This document shows, piece after piece, positions 33,890-43,484 of a DNA stretch of 64,000 nucleotides (positions are counted from its first letter, which is position 1; each line of letters begins with the position of its first letter). Where the stretch lies: positions 124,001 through 188,000 of the forward strand of contig JBMNRD010000002.1 of assembly GCA_050944475.1 (NCBI GenBank). The letters are read 5' to 3'. Below the pieces are notes generated by a model that was not told the origin of the DNA, did no database searches, and worked only from the letters and a program-made list of their open reading frames with translations. The position numbers were made by a program, and so were the translations under genes. This DNA is from RGIG5612 sp050944475. GTDB lineage: Bacteria > Bacillota > Clostridia > Lachnospirales > Lachnospiraceae.

Positions 33890-34672
33890 CTAAAAAATCG
33901 GATATATTGTGTCATTAAACCACGTATATCCCAAATCAGCAATTTCCGGAAGGATTTTTAAGTTCACAAGCAATCCGTAAAGCAACCAGATGAGCAAAAG
34001 CACCAAAATGATATTGATAATAATCATTACAACTGTTATGCCCCTTTTCTTTGGTGGATCTACAGAAACATTTTCCTGTATATCTCCCCACTCATCATCG
34101 GCTTCATTCTCGCGTATTACAATGTCACCGTCGGAATGTACTTCTGCTATATTGATTACCTGTGTGACGCTGACCGGGTCCGCCGGCTCTTCCTCTCCGG
34201 CCTGCTCCTCTTCGTCTGCATACTCCGGAACTTTCCCTTCAAAAAAAGCATCTTCTTCGAACTTATCCGCCATGGCATCGGCCTCATCTTCCAGTCTGTC
34301 ATCGTCAAAAAATTCGTCGATTGCTCCCGTCAACTCCTCTTCAGTATCAATAATCCCGTCGCCGACTACAGCAGGTGTCTCTGTCCTGTCAAAAGGAGAA
34401 TCGATCTTGTCAGATGAAGGCAGGACAATCCTGCATGCCTCGTCATAAACCATCTTAAGTGCAGCCATACGAAGGTTAACAGGGGTTTCACCTTCCTGAA
34501 TATTCTTAAAAAGATCAACGAAGGTTTTCTTGGTTGCATCCATAGCCAGATCATGGTCTCCTGTAATTGATTTTGCAAAGCTATATATATCCTTTGCATT
34601 CTCCTTGTAAACCATTTTAATGGCTTCTTTGTCGCCCCGGCGTATAAGATCGATTGTTTCCCTGGTTTCCAT
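33890..34672 (-). CDS. Sigma-70 region 2-like protein with acidic linker and C-terminal membrane anchor
   Basis: A 260-residue protein of unknown function. Residues 1-82 look like an ECF sigma factor region 2 (TIDLIRRGDKEAIKMVYKE, AKDIYSFAKSITGDHDLAMDA, TKKTFVDLFKNI). There is no region 4 helix-turn-helix; instead an acidic, disordered-looking stretch (about 100-200) leads to PPKKRG and a single membrane helix at about 212-236, with 24 residues after it. It could be a membrane-bound anti-RNA-polymerase or a decayed sigma factor. It is the last gene of the polA-to-rng run, 41 bases after rng. Confidence 0.6.
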   Translation of the reverse strand: METRETIDLIRRGDKEAIKMVYKENAKDIYSFAKSITGDHDLAMDATKKTFVDLFKNIQEGETPVNLRMAALKMVYDEACRIVLPSSDKIDSPFDRTETPAVVGDGIIDTEEELTGAIDEFFDDDRLEDEADAMADKFEEDAFFEGKVPEYADEEEQAGEEEPADPVSVTQVINIAEVHSDGDIVIRENEADDEWGDIQENVSVDPPKKRGITVVMIIINIILVLLLIWLLYGLLVNLKILPEIADLGYTWFNDTIYPIF

Positions 34673-34713
34673 ATCCTTCTCCTATATATCGTTCGATTGT
34701 CTAACGTATTTTA

Positions 34714-35868
34714 TCAAAGATTCAGTGCTTCGTAAAGAGGGCGTCTTTCTTTTTTTCTTGTGATTTCCACAAGCCCCAACCTTGTAATATCAATCAGTTT
34801 TGCTCCTCCGGGATCGTCTCTAAGCATTTTGCGCAGCTCTTCTACAAGGATTTCGGAATTCTTGGGATTTTTCATATTGATAAAATCCACCACTATGATT
34901 CCCGAAAGATTTCTGACACGTATTTGGCGCGCAACTTCCACTGCCGCTTCAAGGTTAAGGTTAAGGATTTCTCCCTCGGGATTTCTTTTCGAAATGTGCG
35001 AACCGGAGTTGACGTCTATACTGACCAGTGCCTCCGTCGGCTCAATGACAATATATCCTCCGCTTTTCAAGTAAACCGTCCTTTTCAGCGCATCCGATAG
35101 ATGCTTTTCTATTTCATATATCGTTTTGAAACCGACCTTTCGGTCCTCATAAAGCCTTACTGTCTTACTCCCTTTTCCGGGATATTCCTTGATTTCATTG
35201 TAAATCATAATATCATCCGTAACGATTTCATTATAAAGTTCTTCATGGATATCCCTGACATCAGCAAGATACTCAGGGAGTGCGGCATATACAAGTCCGG
35301 CCTTCTTAGGAATCTTCTTGACTGAACGCTCCCAACTCTCCCTGATTTTCCGTGCTTCCTCCAAAATCTCGGCAATATCTGCCGAGGCGGCGTTGGTTCT
35401 GACTATGAAACCGTTTAGCTCCTCAGCATGTTTCTCAAAAGGACTGCGGTCTTCCAGGGCCACGGAATATTTTACTCCGCTGCGGTAAGGTGTAAAAACA
35501 ACATACCTGCCCGGAATTGTTATATCCCAAGTCAGTATTGCCCCCTTTGTCTTTATCGGCTCGGTGGATGCGCGTACAAGAAGAATATCGCCGTTGCGCA
35601 AAGGCCCGCTCTTGCGCCTGTTCAGAAACACGGGATTTATATTTTCTCCGGGTTTCAGGAAACCTTTCATTCCGTTGCCAAGTTCCACGAAAGCACCCCC
35701 AAGGTTAAGGCATACCCGCTCTATCCTGCCGGCATAGATATTGCCCATGACTCCCGGATTGGCAGGGTCATGAATGCCTATATGAACGGCCCTTCCCTGT
35801 ATATCAGTCAGGATTGAAACTATCTTATCATCATGTCTTGTAATCAACAGTCTTCCCTTTTTATACAT
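34714..35868 (-). CDS. rng: Ribonuclease G/E family protein
   Basis: A 384-residue RNase E/G family endoribonuclease. It begins with the S1 domain (GNIYAGRIERVCLNLGGAFVELG, GFLKPGE), then the RNase H-like part and the DNase I-like catalytic part with SIDVNSGSH and VVDFINMKN, giving the two metal-binding aspartates. It ends soon after that (RRPLYEALNL), lacking the small domain and zinc-link region of E. coli RNase G (489 residues). The start ATG at 35868 follows AAGGAG and lies two bases after the DUF2344 stop. Confidence 0.9.
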   Translation of the reverse strand: MYKKGRLLITRHDDKIVSILTDIQGRAVHIGIHDPANPGVMGNIYAGRIERVCLNLGGAFVELGNGMKGFLKPGENINPVFLNRRKSGPLRNGDILLVRASTEPIKTKGAILTWDITIPGRYVVFTPYRSGVKYSVALEDRSPFEKHAEELNGFIVRTNAASADIAEILEEARKIRESWERSVKKIPKKAGLVYAALPEYLADVRDIHEELYNEIVTDDIMIYNEIKEYPGKGSKTVRLYEDRKVGFKTIYEIEKHLSDALKRTVYLKSGGYIVIEPTEALVSIDVNSGSHISKRNPEGEILNLNLEAAVEVARQIRVRNLSGIIVVDFINMKNPKNSEILVEELRKMLRDDPGGAKLIDITRLGLVEITRKKERRPLYEALNL

Positions 35869-35870
35869 CT

Positions 35871-36524
35871 TCAATCTCCTTTGCGGTCGAGCGGGACAAA
35901 GCCCTCACTTAGCAGTTCCAGCCTTTTTATTGACAGCATGCTTCTGTCGTATTCGGTGCCTTCCAATTCAAAGAGCGCCCTCATCAACAGTTCGGGCTTC
36001 AAATTATTCTCACCTCCCGCATTTACAAGCATTTCATACATGTTGTCCGTGCGGGTAAGCATGTGTACCAGAGGCCTGATGTTGACCGATTTATTGCCGG
36101 ATTTTGTCTTCTTCATCATTAAAACCTCATCCGCCTTCAAAAACTCTTCTATATCCGGACATGGCCCTGTTACCGTCACCCGGTAGGATGCGTACTTTAC
36201 GGCCGCCATAGCCTTCGGTGCATTGTCAGCAAGGTCGGTTATTCCAAGTATATTGAAGCCTTCTCCCATCTGAACCTGCAGCAAGTCTTTGACCTGCGTA
36301 AGATCCTGTCCCGGGGCTATTTCCACATCCATGTATTCCCCTGATGAGGTCACGCCTACCCCGAGGGGCTGGGCAAAATTCATTTTCTGATGGGGATTAA
36401 AACCTTCGGAGTAAATCATTTTGACTCCTGCTCTTATAAATCCCCTCTGAAAGGACCGCATGATGTCAAGATGCCCGAGGAATTTAACATGCTCCTCCCT
36501 TGTAAACTTAATTCTTATTCTCAA
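35871..36524 (-). CDS. DUF2344 protein, companion of the TIGR03960 radical SAM enzyme
   Basis: A 217-residue protein of the TIGR03936/DUF2344 family (RIRIKFTREEHVKFLGHLDIMR, EGFNPHQKMNFAQPLGVGVTS), whose function is unknown to me. It is normally found next to, or fused with, the radical SAM protein encoded immediately upstream; here the genes overlap by 17 bases. The start is TTG at 36524 with GGGAGG eight bases upstream. A role in RNA modification is suggested by neighbours rng and a pseudouridine synthase, as inference. Confidence 0.85.
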   Translation of the reverse strand: MRIRIKFTREEHVKFLGHLDIMRSFQRGFIRAGVKMIYSEGFNPHQKMNFAQPLGVGVTSSGEYMDVEIAPGQDLTQVKDLLQVQMGEGFNILGITDLADNAPKAMAAVKYASYRVTVTGPCPDIEEFLKADEVLMMKKTKSGNKSVNIRPLVHMLTRTDNMYEMLVNAGGENNLKPELLMRALFELEGTEYDRSMLSIKRLELLSEGFVPLDRKGD

Positions 36525-38388
36525 GGCAAATGCCTCCCTTGAAAGTATCGGCCCCGCAGCCTGAGCATTGCTCCTTACAGCCGGGAGTTACGCGCTCCGC
36601 AACGGCATTTTCATGTTCACGCAACATAAATGCCTTGCTCACCCCCGCGTCTATAAAATCCCATGGCAATACCTCATCCTTTTTTCGTCTTCTATATACA
36701 TAAAAATCAAGACCGAGTCCGGCCTCGTCAAGGGCCCGTATCCATTTATCATAGTCGAAATGCTCGGTCCAGGCATCAAACAATCCGCCATTTTCATATA
36801 CTTTTTCAATTACGCTGCCGACCCGTCTGTCACCCCTTGCCAGAAGTCCTTCTATGACCGAAGCTTCGGCATTGTGCCAATTGTAACGGATGCTTTTTTT
36901 ATTCAGCTGTTTCTTGATCAAGTCGTTAAGCATATGTGCTCTGTTCAGATACTCTTCCGGGCTGAGCATCGGCTCCCATTGGAAGGGAGTAAACGGTTTC
37001 GGAATAAAAAAAGAAGTGCTGACAGTAATCTGAACCTTACCCCGACGCTTATCTTTGGGAACCGTATCATAATAAGTCATTGCGATTTTCTCTGCCAGTT
37101 CCGATATTCCCGCAATATCCTCGTTTCCTTCGGTCGGAAGTCCCAGCATAAAATAAAGTTTTACCTTATTCCAGCCTCCCTTAAAGGCAAGACCGGCGCC
37201 TCCGAGAATGTCCTCTTCTGTCAAGCCCTTATTTATAACATTTCTCATTCTCTGGGTACCTGCCTCGGGGGCAAAGGTCAGCGAACTCTTCTTTACATCC
37301 TGGACCTTGTTCATAATGTCCAAGGAAAATTCATCTATGCGCAATGAAGGCAGAGAAATATTAACCTTTCTCTCCCCCATTTCCTCAATCAGAAATTCAA
37401 GAAATTCGCCCAAATACGGATAATCGCTTGAACTGAGGGATGAAAGTGATATCTCATCATATCCGGTATTATCTATCAGACACTTTGCATATTTTTTAAG
37501 ATTTTCCAAAGACTTTATCCTGAATGGTCTGTAAATCATTCCGGCCTGGCAGAAGCGGCAACCCCTTATGCAGCCGCGCTGGATTTCCAGCACGGCCCTG
37601 TCCTGAGTCACTTGCACATACGGAATCACCGGCCTGTCCGGATAAAATACACTGTCCATATCAGACACGGTCTGCTTGCGTACTCTTTCGGGTACAACGC
37701 ACCTATATTCGGCCTTCGGCCCGAAAGTTGCAATCGTTCCGTCCGGGTTATACTCCGCCTCATATAATTGAGGCACATATATACCCTCAATCATCGCGGC
37801 TGCTTTCAGAAAGTCAAGACGGCTTCCTTCAGCCGCACGATTTTTCTTGTAGGCATCCATAAGGGCGAACAAAACCGTTTCTCCTTCGCCGATGTAAAAC
37901 AAATCAAAAAAAGAGGCCAGGGGCTCGGGATTGAATGCACATGGGCCTCCGCCGATTACAATGGGCATATCTTCCCCGCGGTCTTTACTGTGAAAGGGTA
38001 TCTGAGCCAGGTCAAATATCTGAAGCACATTGGTGTAGGCCATTTCATATTGAAGGGTAATTCCCAGAAAATCAAAATCCTTAATCGGGTCCTGGGATTC
38101 AAGAGCAAACAACGGTATACCTTCAGATTTCATTATCCTATGAAGGTCGGGCCATACGCTGTAAACCCGCTCACACCAGATGTCATCCCTGAGATTGAGC
38201 ATGGAGTAAATAATTTGCATCCCCGTATGCGACATCCCTATTTCATACACATCCGGAAAGCACATAGCGAACCTTATGCCTATGCTGTCCTTGTTTTTAA
38301 CCATACTGTTGATTTCCCCGCCGGTATATCTGGCAGGTTTTTCTACTTGCAGCAATATCCTGTCCGGCAGTGCCTGCCTGTAGTTCAT
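36508..38388 (-). CDS. TIGR03960-family B12-binding-type radical SAM protein
   Basis: A 626-residue protein. An N-terminal B12-binding-like Rossmann region (about 30-200, VYEIGMSHTGMQIIYSMLN, PIVIGGGPCAFNPEP) precedes the radical SAM domain with CIRGCRFCQAG (CxxxCxxC) at about 271-278 and GGAGLAFKGGWNKVKLYFM. The C-terminal CKEQCSGCG cluster may bind metal. This family occurs widely in clostridia next to rng and DUF2344, but its reaction is not established. The ATG at 38388 has GTGAGGAT upstream. Confidence 0.88.
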   Translation of the reverse strand: MNYRQALPDRILLQVEKPARYTGGEINSMVKNKDSIGIRFAMCFPDVYEIGMSHTGMQIIYSMLNLRDDIWCERVYSVWPDLHRIMKSEGIPLFALESQDPIKDFDFLGITLQYEMAYTNVLQIFDLAQIPFHSKDRGEDMPIVIGGGPCAFNPEPLASFFDLFYIGEGETVLFALMDAYKKNRAAEGSRLDFLKAAAMIEGIYVPQLYEAEYNPDGTIATFGPKAEYRCVVPERVRKQTVSDMDSVFYPDRPVIPYVQVTQDRAVLEIQRGCIRGCRFCQAGMIYRPFRIKSLENLKKYAKCLIDNTGYDEISLSSLSSSDYPYLGEFLEFLIEEMGERKVNISLPSLRIDEFSLDIMNKVQDVKKSSLTFAPEAGTQRMRNVINKGLTEEDILGGAGLAFKGGWNKVKLYFMLGLPTEGNEDIAGISELAEKIAMTYYDTVPKDKRRGKVQITVSTSFFIPKPFTPFQWEPMLSPEEYLNRAHMLNDLIKKQLNKKSIRYNWHNAEASVIEGLLARGDRRVGSVIEKVYENGGLFDAWTEHFDYDKWIRALDEAGLGLDFYVYRRRKKDEVLPWDFIDAGVSKAFMLREHENAVAERVTPGCKEQCSGCGADTFKGGICLENKN

Positions 38389-38395
38389 ATTATCC

Positions 38396-38947
38396 TCACT
38401 GTTGCTTATTATCTTCTCTGTCGTCTTCGTTGATGTCCCGGTCTATTTGCTCAAGGTAATGAACCTGCACGCCGGGGCGGCTGCCGATAAAGTATTCCGG
38501 ATTTAATTCTTCAAACCTTACACTCTTTTGGCCCCCGCTTCCCGCCCTTGCAAGGAATCCGGCCAGCTCATTGAACCGCATATAATAAAAGATATTCTTC
38601 CTGCTATAGTAAATCAGCAGGAAACTGATTCCTCCCTGCCCTTCGAAATCCCGCATAAAATTAAACTGATGTTCATGGATATTTGCCAGCGGGAAGGTGT
38701 CGGATGCACATTCCTTTGCGTCAAAACATATCGGATATGACTGCACGACACCTATATAGTCAACGGTGCTTCGCTGCTCGAAATATGCCAAAGTGATATG
38801 GCGATTGTCGTCAATTTCCATGGGAGTAATCGGAGTCGGAATTTTTTGTACAAGCGCCAACTTCAAGTCGCGATATTTTTCATTTGTAATGTTGATTATT
38901 TCCTCAAGCCTGGAGCCTCTAAGCCCCCGGGAACTCCATGTTGCCAT
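38396..38947 (-). CDS. recU: Holliday junction resolvase RecU
   Basis: A 183-residue RecU, which cleaves four-way junctions in Firmicutes in place of RuvC. Family features: RGLRGSRLEEIINITNEKY, then QKIPTPITP, and the metal-binding nuclease residues in STVDYIG and ICFDAKEC (D, E, K). The ATG at 38947 lies 29 bases inside the end of the pseudouridine synthase gene. It is somewhat shorter than B. subtilis RecU (206). Confidence 0.88.
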   Translation of the reverse strand: MATWSSRGLRGSRLEEIINITNEKYRDLKLALVQKIPTPITPMEIDDNRHITLAYFEQRSTVDYIGVVQSYPICFDAKECASDTFPLANIHEHQFNFMRDFEGQGGISFLLIYYSRKNIFYYMRFNELAGFLARAGSGGQKSVRFEELNPEYFIGSRPGVQVHYLEQIDRDINEDDREDNKQQ

Positions 38948-40007
38948 AGCTCTCTCCGAATTTGTTTTTAATTATTTCCGTAAAATAAGACGGCATCGGC
39001 GCGGTTATCACCGTTTTATTCAAATATTTCAGTATCCCGTCAACATGTGTGAATTCAACCAGTGCTGCATGAAGCAGCTGATGCTTTAAGTCAAACTCGC
39101 TCCGGAAAGCCTTATTTATCTTTGCATCGCCGTACTTGGAATCTCCGATAACAGGATGGCCGATTGAGGCAAGATGAGCCCTGATCTGGTGCGGTCTGCC
39201 GGTTATCAGATCGACAAGAAGCAGGGTCAGCCCGCTCCCTGTGCAAACAGGTTCATATCCGGTTATAATCCGGTCTCCTCCTAATAAGGAATCATTACTT
39301 ATTGAAACGGTATTGGCCTGTTCATCCTTCAGCAAATAGCCGTCTATTATGTTCTCCTCTTTAATCAGACCGTTTACGATACAGATGTATTTTTTTGTGA
39401 TGCTTTTTTCCGAAATTGCCAGAGCAAGGTCTCTTGACGCACGCAGGTTTTTTCCTGCCAAAATAATACCGCTTGTATTCCTGTCCAGCCTGTTGGCAAT
39501 GCCCGGAGTGAAAAATTCATCCGAGAGGATATACTCAAGGAGAAAATCATTCACGGAATAATCCTCTTTCCGGGCCTTTTGGGATAAGAGCCCTGCCGGC
39601 TTGTTTATAGCAATTATATTTTCATCCTCAAAAACAATCATGCTTTTCAGGCTGATCATCTTACGCCGCTCCACCGTTTCACGGCTGTCCGGGGTTCTTC
39701 TTATCTGTCCCCCGACATTTCTTGAGCGCGGACTGATCCGTGCCGCTGCGCGTATTCCTGTTTGCATTTTCGTTTTTGTCCGGATATTATTTTTAAATTT
39801 TGAAAGTATCTCGTCAGCCAGAAAAATCTTAACCGAGTCTCCCGGCTGCAGGATTTCACTGCCCGCAGCCTTCCTGTCGTTCAAGGTTATGTTTTTCTTT
39901 CGTAACATCTTATAGACAAAGCCCGATGAAGCCTTGTCAAGATATCTTCCAAGCATTTTATCCAGCCGTCCGCCGGAGTTTTTGTCTGTAATTATTATCT
40001 CTATCAT
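38919..40007 (-). CDS. RluA-family pseudouridine synthase (RluC/RluD-like)
   Basis: A 362-residue protein: S4 RNA-binding domain (about 12-62, RLDKMLGRYLDKASSGFVYKML), a basic linker (about 75-120), then the pseudouridine synthase domain with the catalytic Asp in NRLDRNTSGI, VDLITGRPHQIRAHLASIGHPVIGDSKYG and the end motif. It likely modifies 23S rRNA; the exact site is not predictable. It is 56 bases after coaE. Confidence 0.92.
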   Translation of the reverse strand: MIEIIITDKNSGGRLDKMLGRYLDKASSGFVYKMLRKKNITLNDRKAAGSEILQPGDSVKIFLADEILSKFKNNIRTKTKMQTGIRAAARISPRSRNVGGQIRRTPDSRETVERRKMISLKSMIVFEDENIIAINKPAGLLSQKARKEDYSVNDFLLEYILSDEFFTPGIANRLDRNTSGIILAGKNLRASRDLALAISEKSITKKYICIVNGLIKEENIIDGYLLKDEQANTVSISNDSLLGGDRIITGYEPVCTGSGLTLLLVDLITGRPHQIRAHLASIGHPVIGDSKYGDAKINKAFRSEFDLKHQLLHAALVEFTHVDGILKYLNKTVITAPMPSYFTEIIKNKFGESYGNMEFPGA

Positions 40008-40063
40008 GTCAATTAAGATGCCGGCTTGCAGTACGGCAATTCAAGCTTTTTCAGCGTTGCGTC

Positions 40064-40687
40064 TTAAGAATCATGAAAAGCCGACCCGGAGGGCGGCGGG
40101 CCAAGCCTTTTTTCAATCTGTAGCCTTGTATCATCTATACTGCCTGAATTATCAATGTGATAATCCGCTTCTTTGATAAACTCCCCGTCGCTTTTCTGTG
40201 TTGCCATTATACTGTCGGTTTTTTCCTTCGAATATCCTCTTGAGAGCGCAAGACGCTCAAGCCGCACCCGGTAAGATGCCGTCACCGCCCATATTTCATC
40301 AAGAATATCCCTATAGCCCGCCTCAATCAGAAGGGCCGCTTCAATGACGATCAGTGCATCACTGCTTTCGCGCTTATATTGCCGGATTAACCTTTTTATT
40401 TCCTTCTTTACTGCAGGATGAACAAGAAAATTAAGCCTTTCACGCTTAATCGTATCAGAAAATACGATATCAGCAAGAACTTTCCTGTCAATGGGGCTGC
40501 CCTTTCCGGCCGTTAAAATTCCTTTTCCGAATTCGCGGACAATCCGTCGGTAAGGCCCGTATCCGGGCTCTTGCAGCTGCCTCGCAATATCATCAGCAAT
40601 GATTACTCTTGCATCATATCCGTTTTTTAATATATTAAGAACAGTGGATTTTCCGCAACCCACGCCTCCGGTAATTCCTATAACCAT
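40064..40687 (-). CDS. coaE: Dephospho-CoA kinase
   Basis: A 207-residue CoaE that phosphorylates dephospho-CoA, the last step in CoA synthesis. P-loop GITGGVGCGKSTV at 5-17, then IIADDIARQL and a conserved LLIEAGY segment, plus the lid RLERLALSRG. The ATG shares a base with the polA stop (TGATG), giving translational coupling. It is normal length. Confidence 0.95.
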   Translation of the reverse strand: MVIGITGGVGCGKSTVLNILKNGYDARVIIADDIARQLQEPGYGPYRRIVREFGKGILTAGKGSPIDRKVLADIVFSDTIKRERLNFLVHPAVKKEIKRLIRQYKRESSDALIVIEAALLIEAGYRDILDEIWAVTASYRVRLERLALSRGYSKEKTDSIMATQKSDGEFIKEADYHIDNSGSIDDTRLQIEKRLGPPPSGSAFHDS

Positions 40688-43353
40688 CAGTGCGCCTCAA
40701 ACCAGTCCACACCCTGCTCCGTCTCAACCTCGAGGTCTACACTGAGCCGGACGACATTTTTCATTTCGTTGTTTAGTATTTCCTTTACCGTCATAATTTC
40801 ATCAAAGGGAGTTTCTACCAGCAACTCGTCATGTACCTGCAAAACTATTCTGGCCTTCAGTCCCTGACGTCTGAGTTCTCTGTCAACATTTATCATGGCC
40901 AGCTTCATTATATCTGCGGCCGTACCTTGTATCGGTGAATTCATGGCCGCCCTCTCACCAAATGACCTTTGCATGAAATTGGATGAGGACAGCTCGGGGA
41001 TTGGACGTCTGCGGCCGAACAACGTGGTTACGTATCCGTCTATCTTGGCCTGTCTTACGATGTTATCAAGATATTCCTTAACCCCCGGATATGTCAGAAA
41101 ATATTGCTTTATGTATTCTCCCGCCTGTTTTTGAGAAATACTCAGGCCCTGGCCGAGCCCGAAGGAGCTGATTCCGTAAACAATGCCGAAGTTTACGGCT
41201 TTTGCATTGCTTCGCTGCTCCCATGTTACTTCGTCAATCGGAGTGTTAAACACCTTGGACGCGGTAATCCTGTGGATGTCGGCATCACTCCTGTAAGCCT
41301 CTATCAGGTTGGCATCGTCTGAAAGATGTGCCAAGAGCCTCAGCTCAATTTGTGAATAGTCGGCGTCAAGGAAAACACATCCATTCCCCGCAATGAAGGC
41401 CTTGCGTATTTCCTGACCAAGCTCTGTCCTGATTGGAATATTCTGCAAATTGGGGTCTGCCGAACTGATTCTGCCGGTGGCCGTAACAGTCTGGTTAAAT
41501 CTTCCGTGAATACGGTCGTCAGGCCCGATATACTCCGTCAATCCCACGGCGTAGGTAGACCTGAGCTTGACAACCTGTCTGTACTCCAGAATTTTTGTAA
41601 CAAACGGGAATTCTCCCGCCAGCTTTTCGAGCACGTCAGCTGAAGTTGAGTAGCCCGTTTTCGTCTTCTTTCTATGAGGAAGTTTCATTTTCTCAAACAG
41701 AATGGTCCCCAGTTGTGATGGAGAATTGATATTAAATTCTTCCCCCGCCTCCTCATATATCTCTGCCTGGAGTTTCAGCGCCATTTCTTCCAGCCTGTCG
41801 GCAAAGACGTCCAGCGCTTTTCTGTCAACACGCACGCCTATCCTCTCCATGTTATAAAGGGGGTACGTCAACGGCATCTCAATATTAATGTAAAGATCCC
41901 ACATCCCTTTTTGTCTCAACTCTTCAGTCAGAATTTTCGCACTGTCAAGGGCTATGGCTGCACTGTGGGCGGCAAGAGCAAAGCATTTCTCAGGCGCCTC
42001 CTTTAGCATGGCTTCCACGCTTTTCTTTCCGAGGAGCTCTCTTTCTGACGGGACCATCCGTCCGAGATAATCCTTTGCTATGCCGTCAAAGGGGTATGAG
42101 GGACTTAAAGGGTTTAGAAGATAGGCCATTACTTCTATGTCAAATACATTTCCTGCACGGCACACATCCTCTGCGTCCGCACCGTTAAAGGCATCAAGCG
42201 GCATCACGCTTTCATGGTATATATCTCCCATTTCAACCGTATGCAGCAGCTGCTTCAAGCCAAAGCAATACACGTAAGTCCGGCCAAGAAGCAGAGAGAT
42301 GACTTTTTTGTTGTAGCCTTTGAAAACAACGGTTTTTCCGCTTACGGACAACGCCATGAGGCTGCGGCAGGGAGATATATAGAGACCGCAGGGTTTCTCC
42401 ACATCTTCGGGAAATTCGGCGGCATCTTTCAGAACATATTCCGCCTCTGACAATTTGCTGACCGCATCTGTCTCGAACTTATCAATTATTTTCTTCAGCT
42501 CCAATCTTTTCATCAGGACGTAGGAATCATCATTGAAGAAAGCCTCCCACGGGCCGACCTTTCCTTCTTTAAAATCCAATTCGACGGGGCTGGCTGTATT
42601 GATTGTTGCAAGGGCACGGCTTATTCTCCCCTGCCCTATGTATTCCTTCAGGTTTTCTCTTGCTTTATTTGGCTGAATCTCCTCGGCATGTTCATAGGCG
42701 TTTTCCAGCGAGCCGAACTGCGTGATGATATTTGTTGCGGTTTTCTCGCCGATTCCCGGAATGCCCGGGATATTATCCGAGGCATCTCCCATAAGTGCCC
42801 TAAGCTCAACGAACTGCTTTGGAGTTACACTATATTTTTCAATAACATCCTTTTCAAAGTATTTTTCGACCTCCGTCACTCCTCCCTTGGTCTTCGGAAT
42901 GGCAACCATTGTTGTATCGGTCGCAAGCTGCAAAAGGTCTCTGTCACCGGAAAGAATCACCGTTTCAACATTACTTTCGCCGGCAATTCTCCCATATGTT
43001 CCTATCACGTCGTCGGCTTCGTAGCCCGGAAGTTCAACAGTTTTTACTCCCATGGCGTTCAAGACATCCTTCAGGTACGGAACCTGCTCGTGCAGCTCCG
43101 GAGGCATAGGCTTCCTGGTGCCCTTGTACCGGTCATACATTTCATGTCTGAAAGTCTTTTGGCGCACGTCAAAGGCCACGATGACATAGTCCGGGGCAAA
43201 TTCCTTGTACGCGTTCAGAAAAATATTCAAAAAGCCCATGATGGCATTGGTATGAATACCCTCCGCATTCGTCAGGGGCGGAATGCCGTAAAATGTCCGG
43301 TTAACAATGCTGTGGCCATCTATTAAAAGCAGTTTTTCCTTTTTCTTTTCCAT
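40687..43353 (-). CDS. polA: DNA polymerase I
   Basis: An 888-residue Pol I. The 5' nuclease domain (about 1-300) has LLIDGHSIVNRTFYG, GYEADDVIGTYG and LSGDRDLLQL. The middle 3'-5' exonuclease domain lacks the motif I Asp-x-Glu (around LYISPCRSLMALSV), so proofreading is probably lost, as in Bacillus and Thermus Pol I. The polymerase domain has DADYSQIELRLLAHLS (motif A), RSNAKAVNFGIVYGIS (motif B) and VLQVHDELLVE (motif C). GAGAGG precedes the ATG. It heads a seven- or eight-gene run down to 33890. Confidence 0.96.
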   Translation of the reverse strand: MEKKKEKLLLIDGHSIVNRTFYGIPPLTNAEGIHTNAIMGFLNIFLNAYKEFAPDYVIVAFDVRQKTFRHEMYDRYKGTRKPMPPELHEQVPYLKDVLNAMGVKTVELPGYEADDVIGTYGRIAGESNVETVILSGDRDLLQLATDTTMVAIPKTKGGVTEVEKYFEKDVIEKYSVTPKQFVELRALMGDASDNIPGIPGIGEKTATNIITQFGSLENAYEHAEEIQPNKARENLKEYIGQGRISRALATINTASPVELDFKEGKVGPWEAFFNDDSYVLMKRLELKKIIDKFETDAVSKLSEAEYVLKDAAEFPEDVEKPCGLYISPCRSLMALSVSGKTVVFKGYNKKVISLLLGRTYVYCFGLKQLLHTVEMGDIYHESVMPLDAFNGADAEDVCRAGNVFDIEVMAYLLNPLSPSYPFDGIAKDYLGRMVPSERELLGKKSVEAMLKEAPEKCFALAAHSAAIALDSAKILTEELRQKGMWDLYINIEMPLTYPLYNMERIGVRVDRKALDVFADRLEEMALKLQAEIYEEAGEEFNINSPSQLGTILFEKMKLPHRKKTKTGYSTSADVLEKLAGEFPFVTKILEYRQVVKLRSTYAVGLTEYIGPDDRIHGRFNQTVTATGRISSADPNLQNIPIRTELGQEIRKAFIAGNGCVFLDADYSQIELRLLAHLSDDANLIEAYRSDADIHRITASKVFNTPIDEVTWEQRSNAKAVNFGIVYGISSFGLGQGLSISQKQAGEYIKQYFLTYPGVKEYLDNIVRQAKIDGYVTTLFGRRRPIPELSSSNFMQRSFGERAAMNSPIQGTAADIMKLAMINVDRELRRQGLKARIVLQVHDELLVETPFDEIMTVKEILNNEMKNVVRLSVDLEVETEQGVDWFEAH

Positions 43354-43392
43354 ATCAGCCTCTCCGTATCAGCCTCCATAATTCGACTTTGT

Positions 43393-43420
43393 ATTATACC
43401 AAAAATATCCCCTTAATGAA
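43393..43420 (-). promoter_or_regulatory. Promoter of polA operon
   Basis: Extended -10 TG-G-TATAAT (43401-43393) with TTCATT (43420-43415) 16 bases upstream on the minus strand. The -35 region abuts the livF terminator. Confidence 0.6.
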
Positions 43421-43454
43421 AGGGGCGGATGCACTATTGCGTGCATCTGCCCCT
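43421..43454 (-). terminator. Terminator of the second Liv operon
   Basis: GGGGCAGATGCAC / GTGCATCCGCCCC, a 13-bp stem with one mismatch and a 6-base loop, followed by TTTCATT on the minus strand. The T-run is short but the stem is very stable. Confidence 0.75.
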
Positions 43455-43484
43455 CCTGATAATTCATCTGCATTACAGCTGTTC

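Noticed and set aside
36568..37347. Long plus-strand open frame of 259 codons
   Set aside because: It lies antisense inside the radical SAM gene, has no ribosome site and no recognisable domain; a shadow frame.
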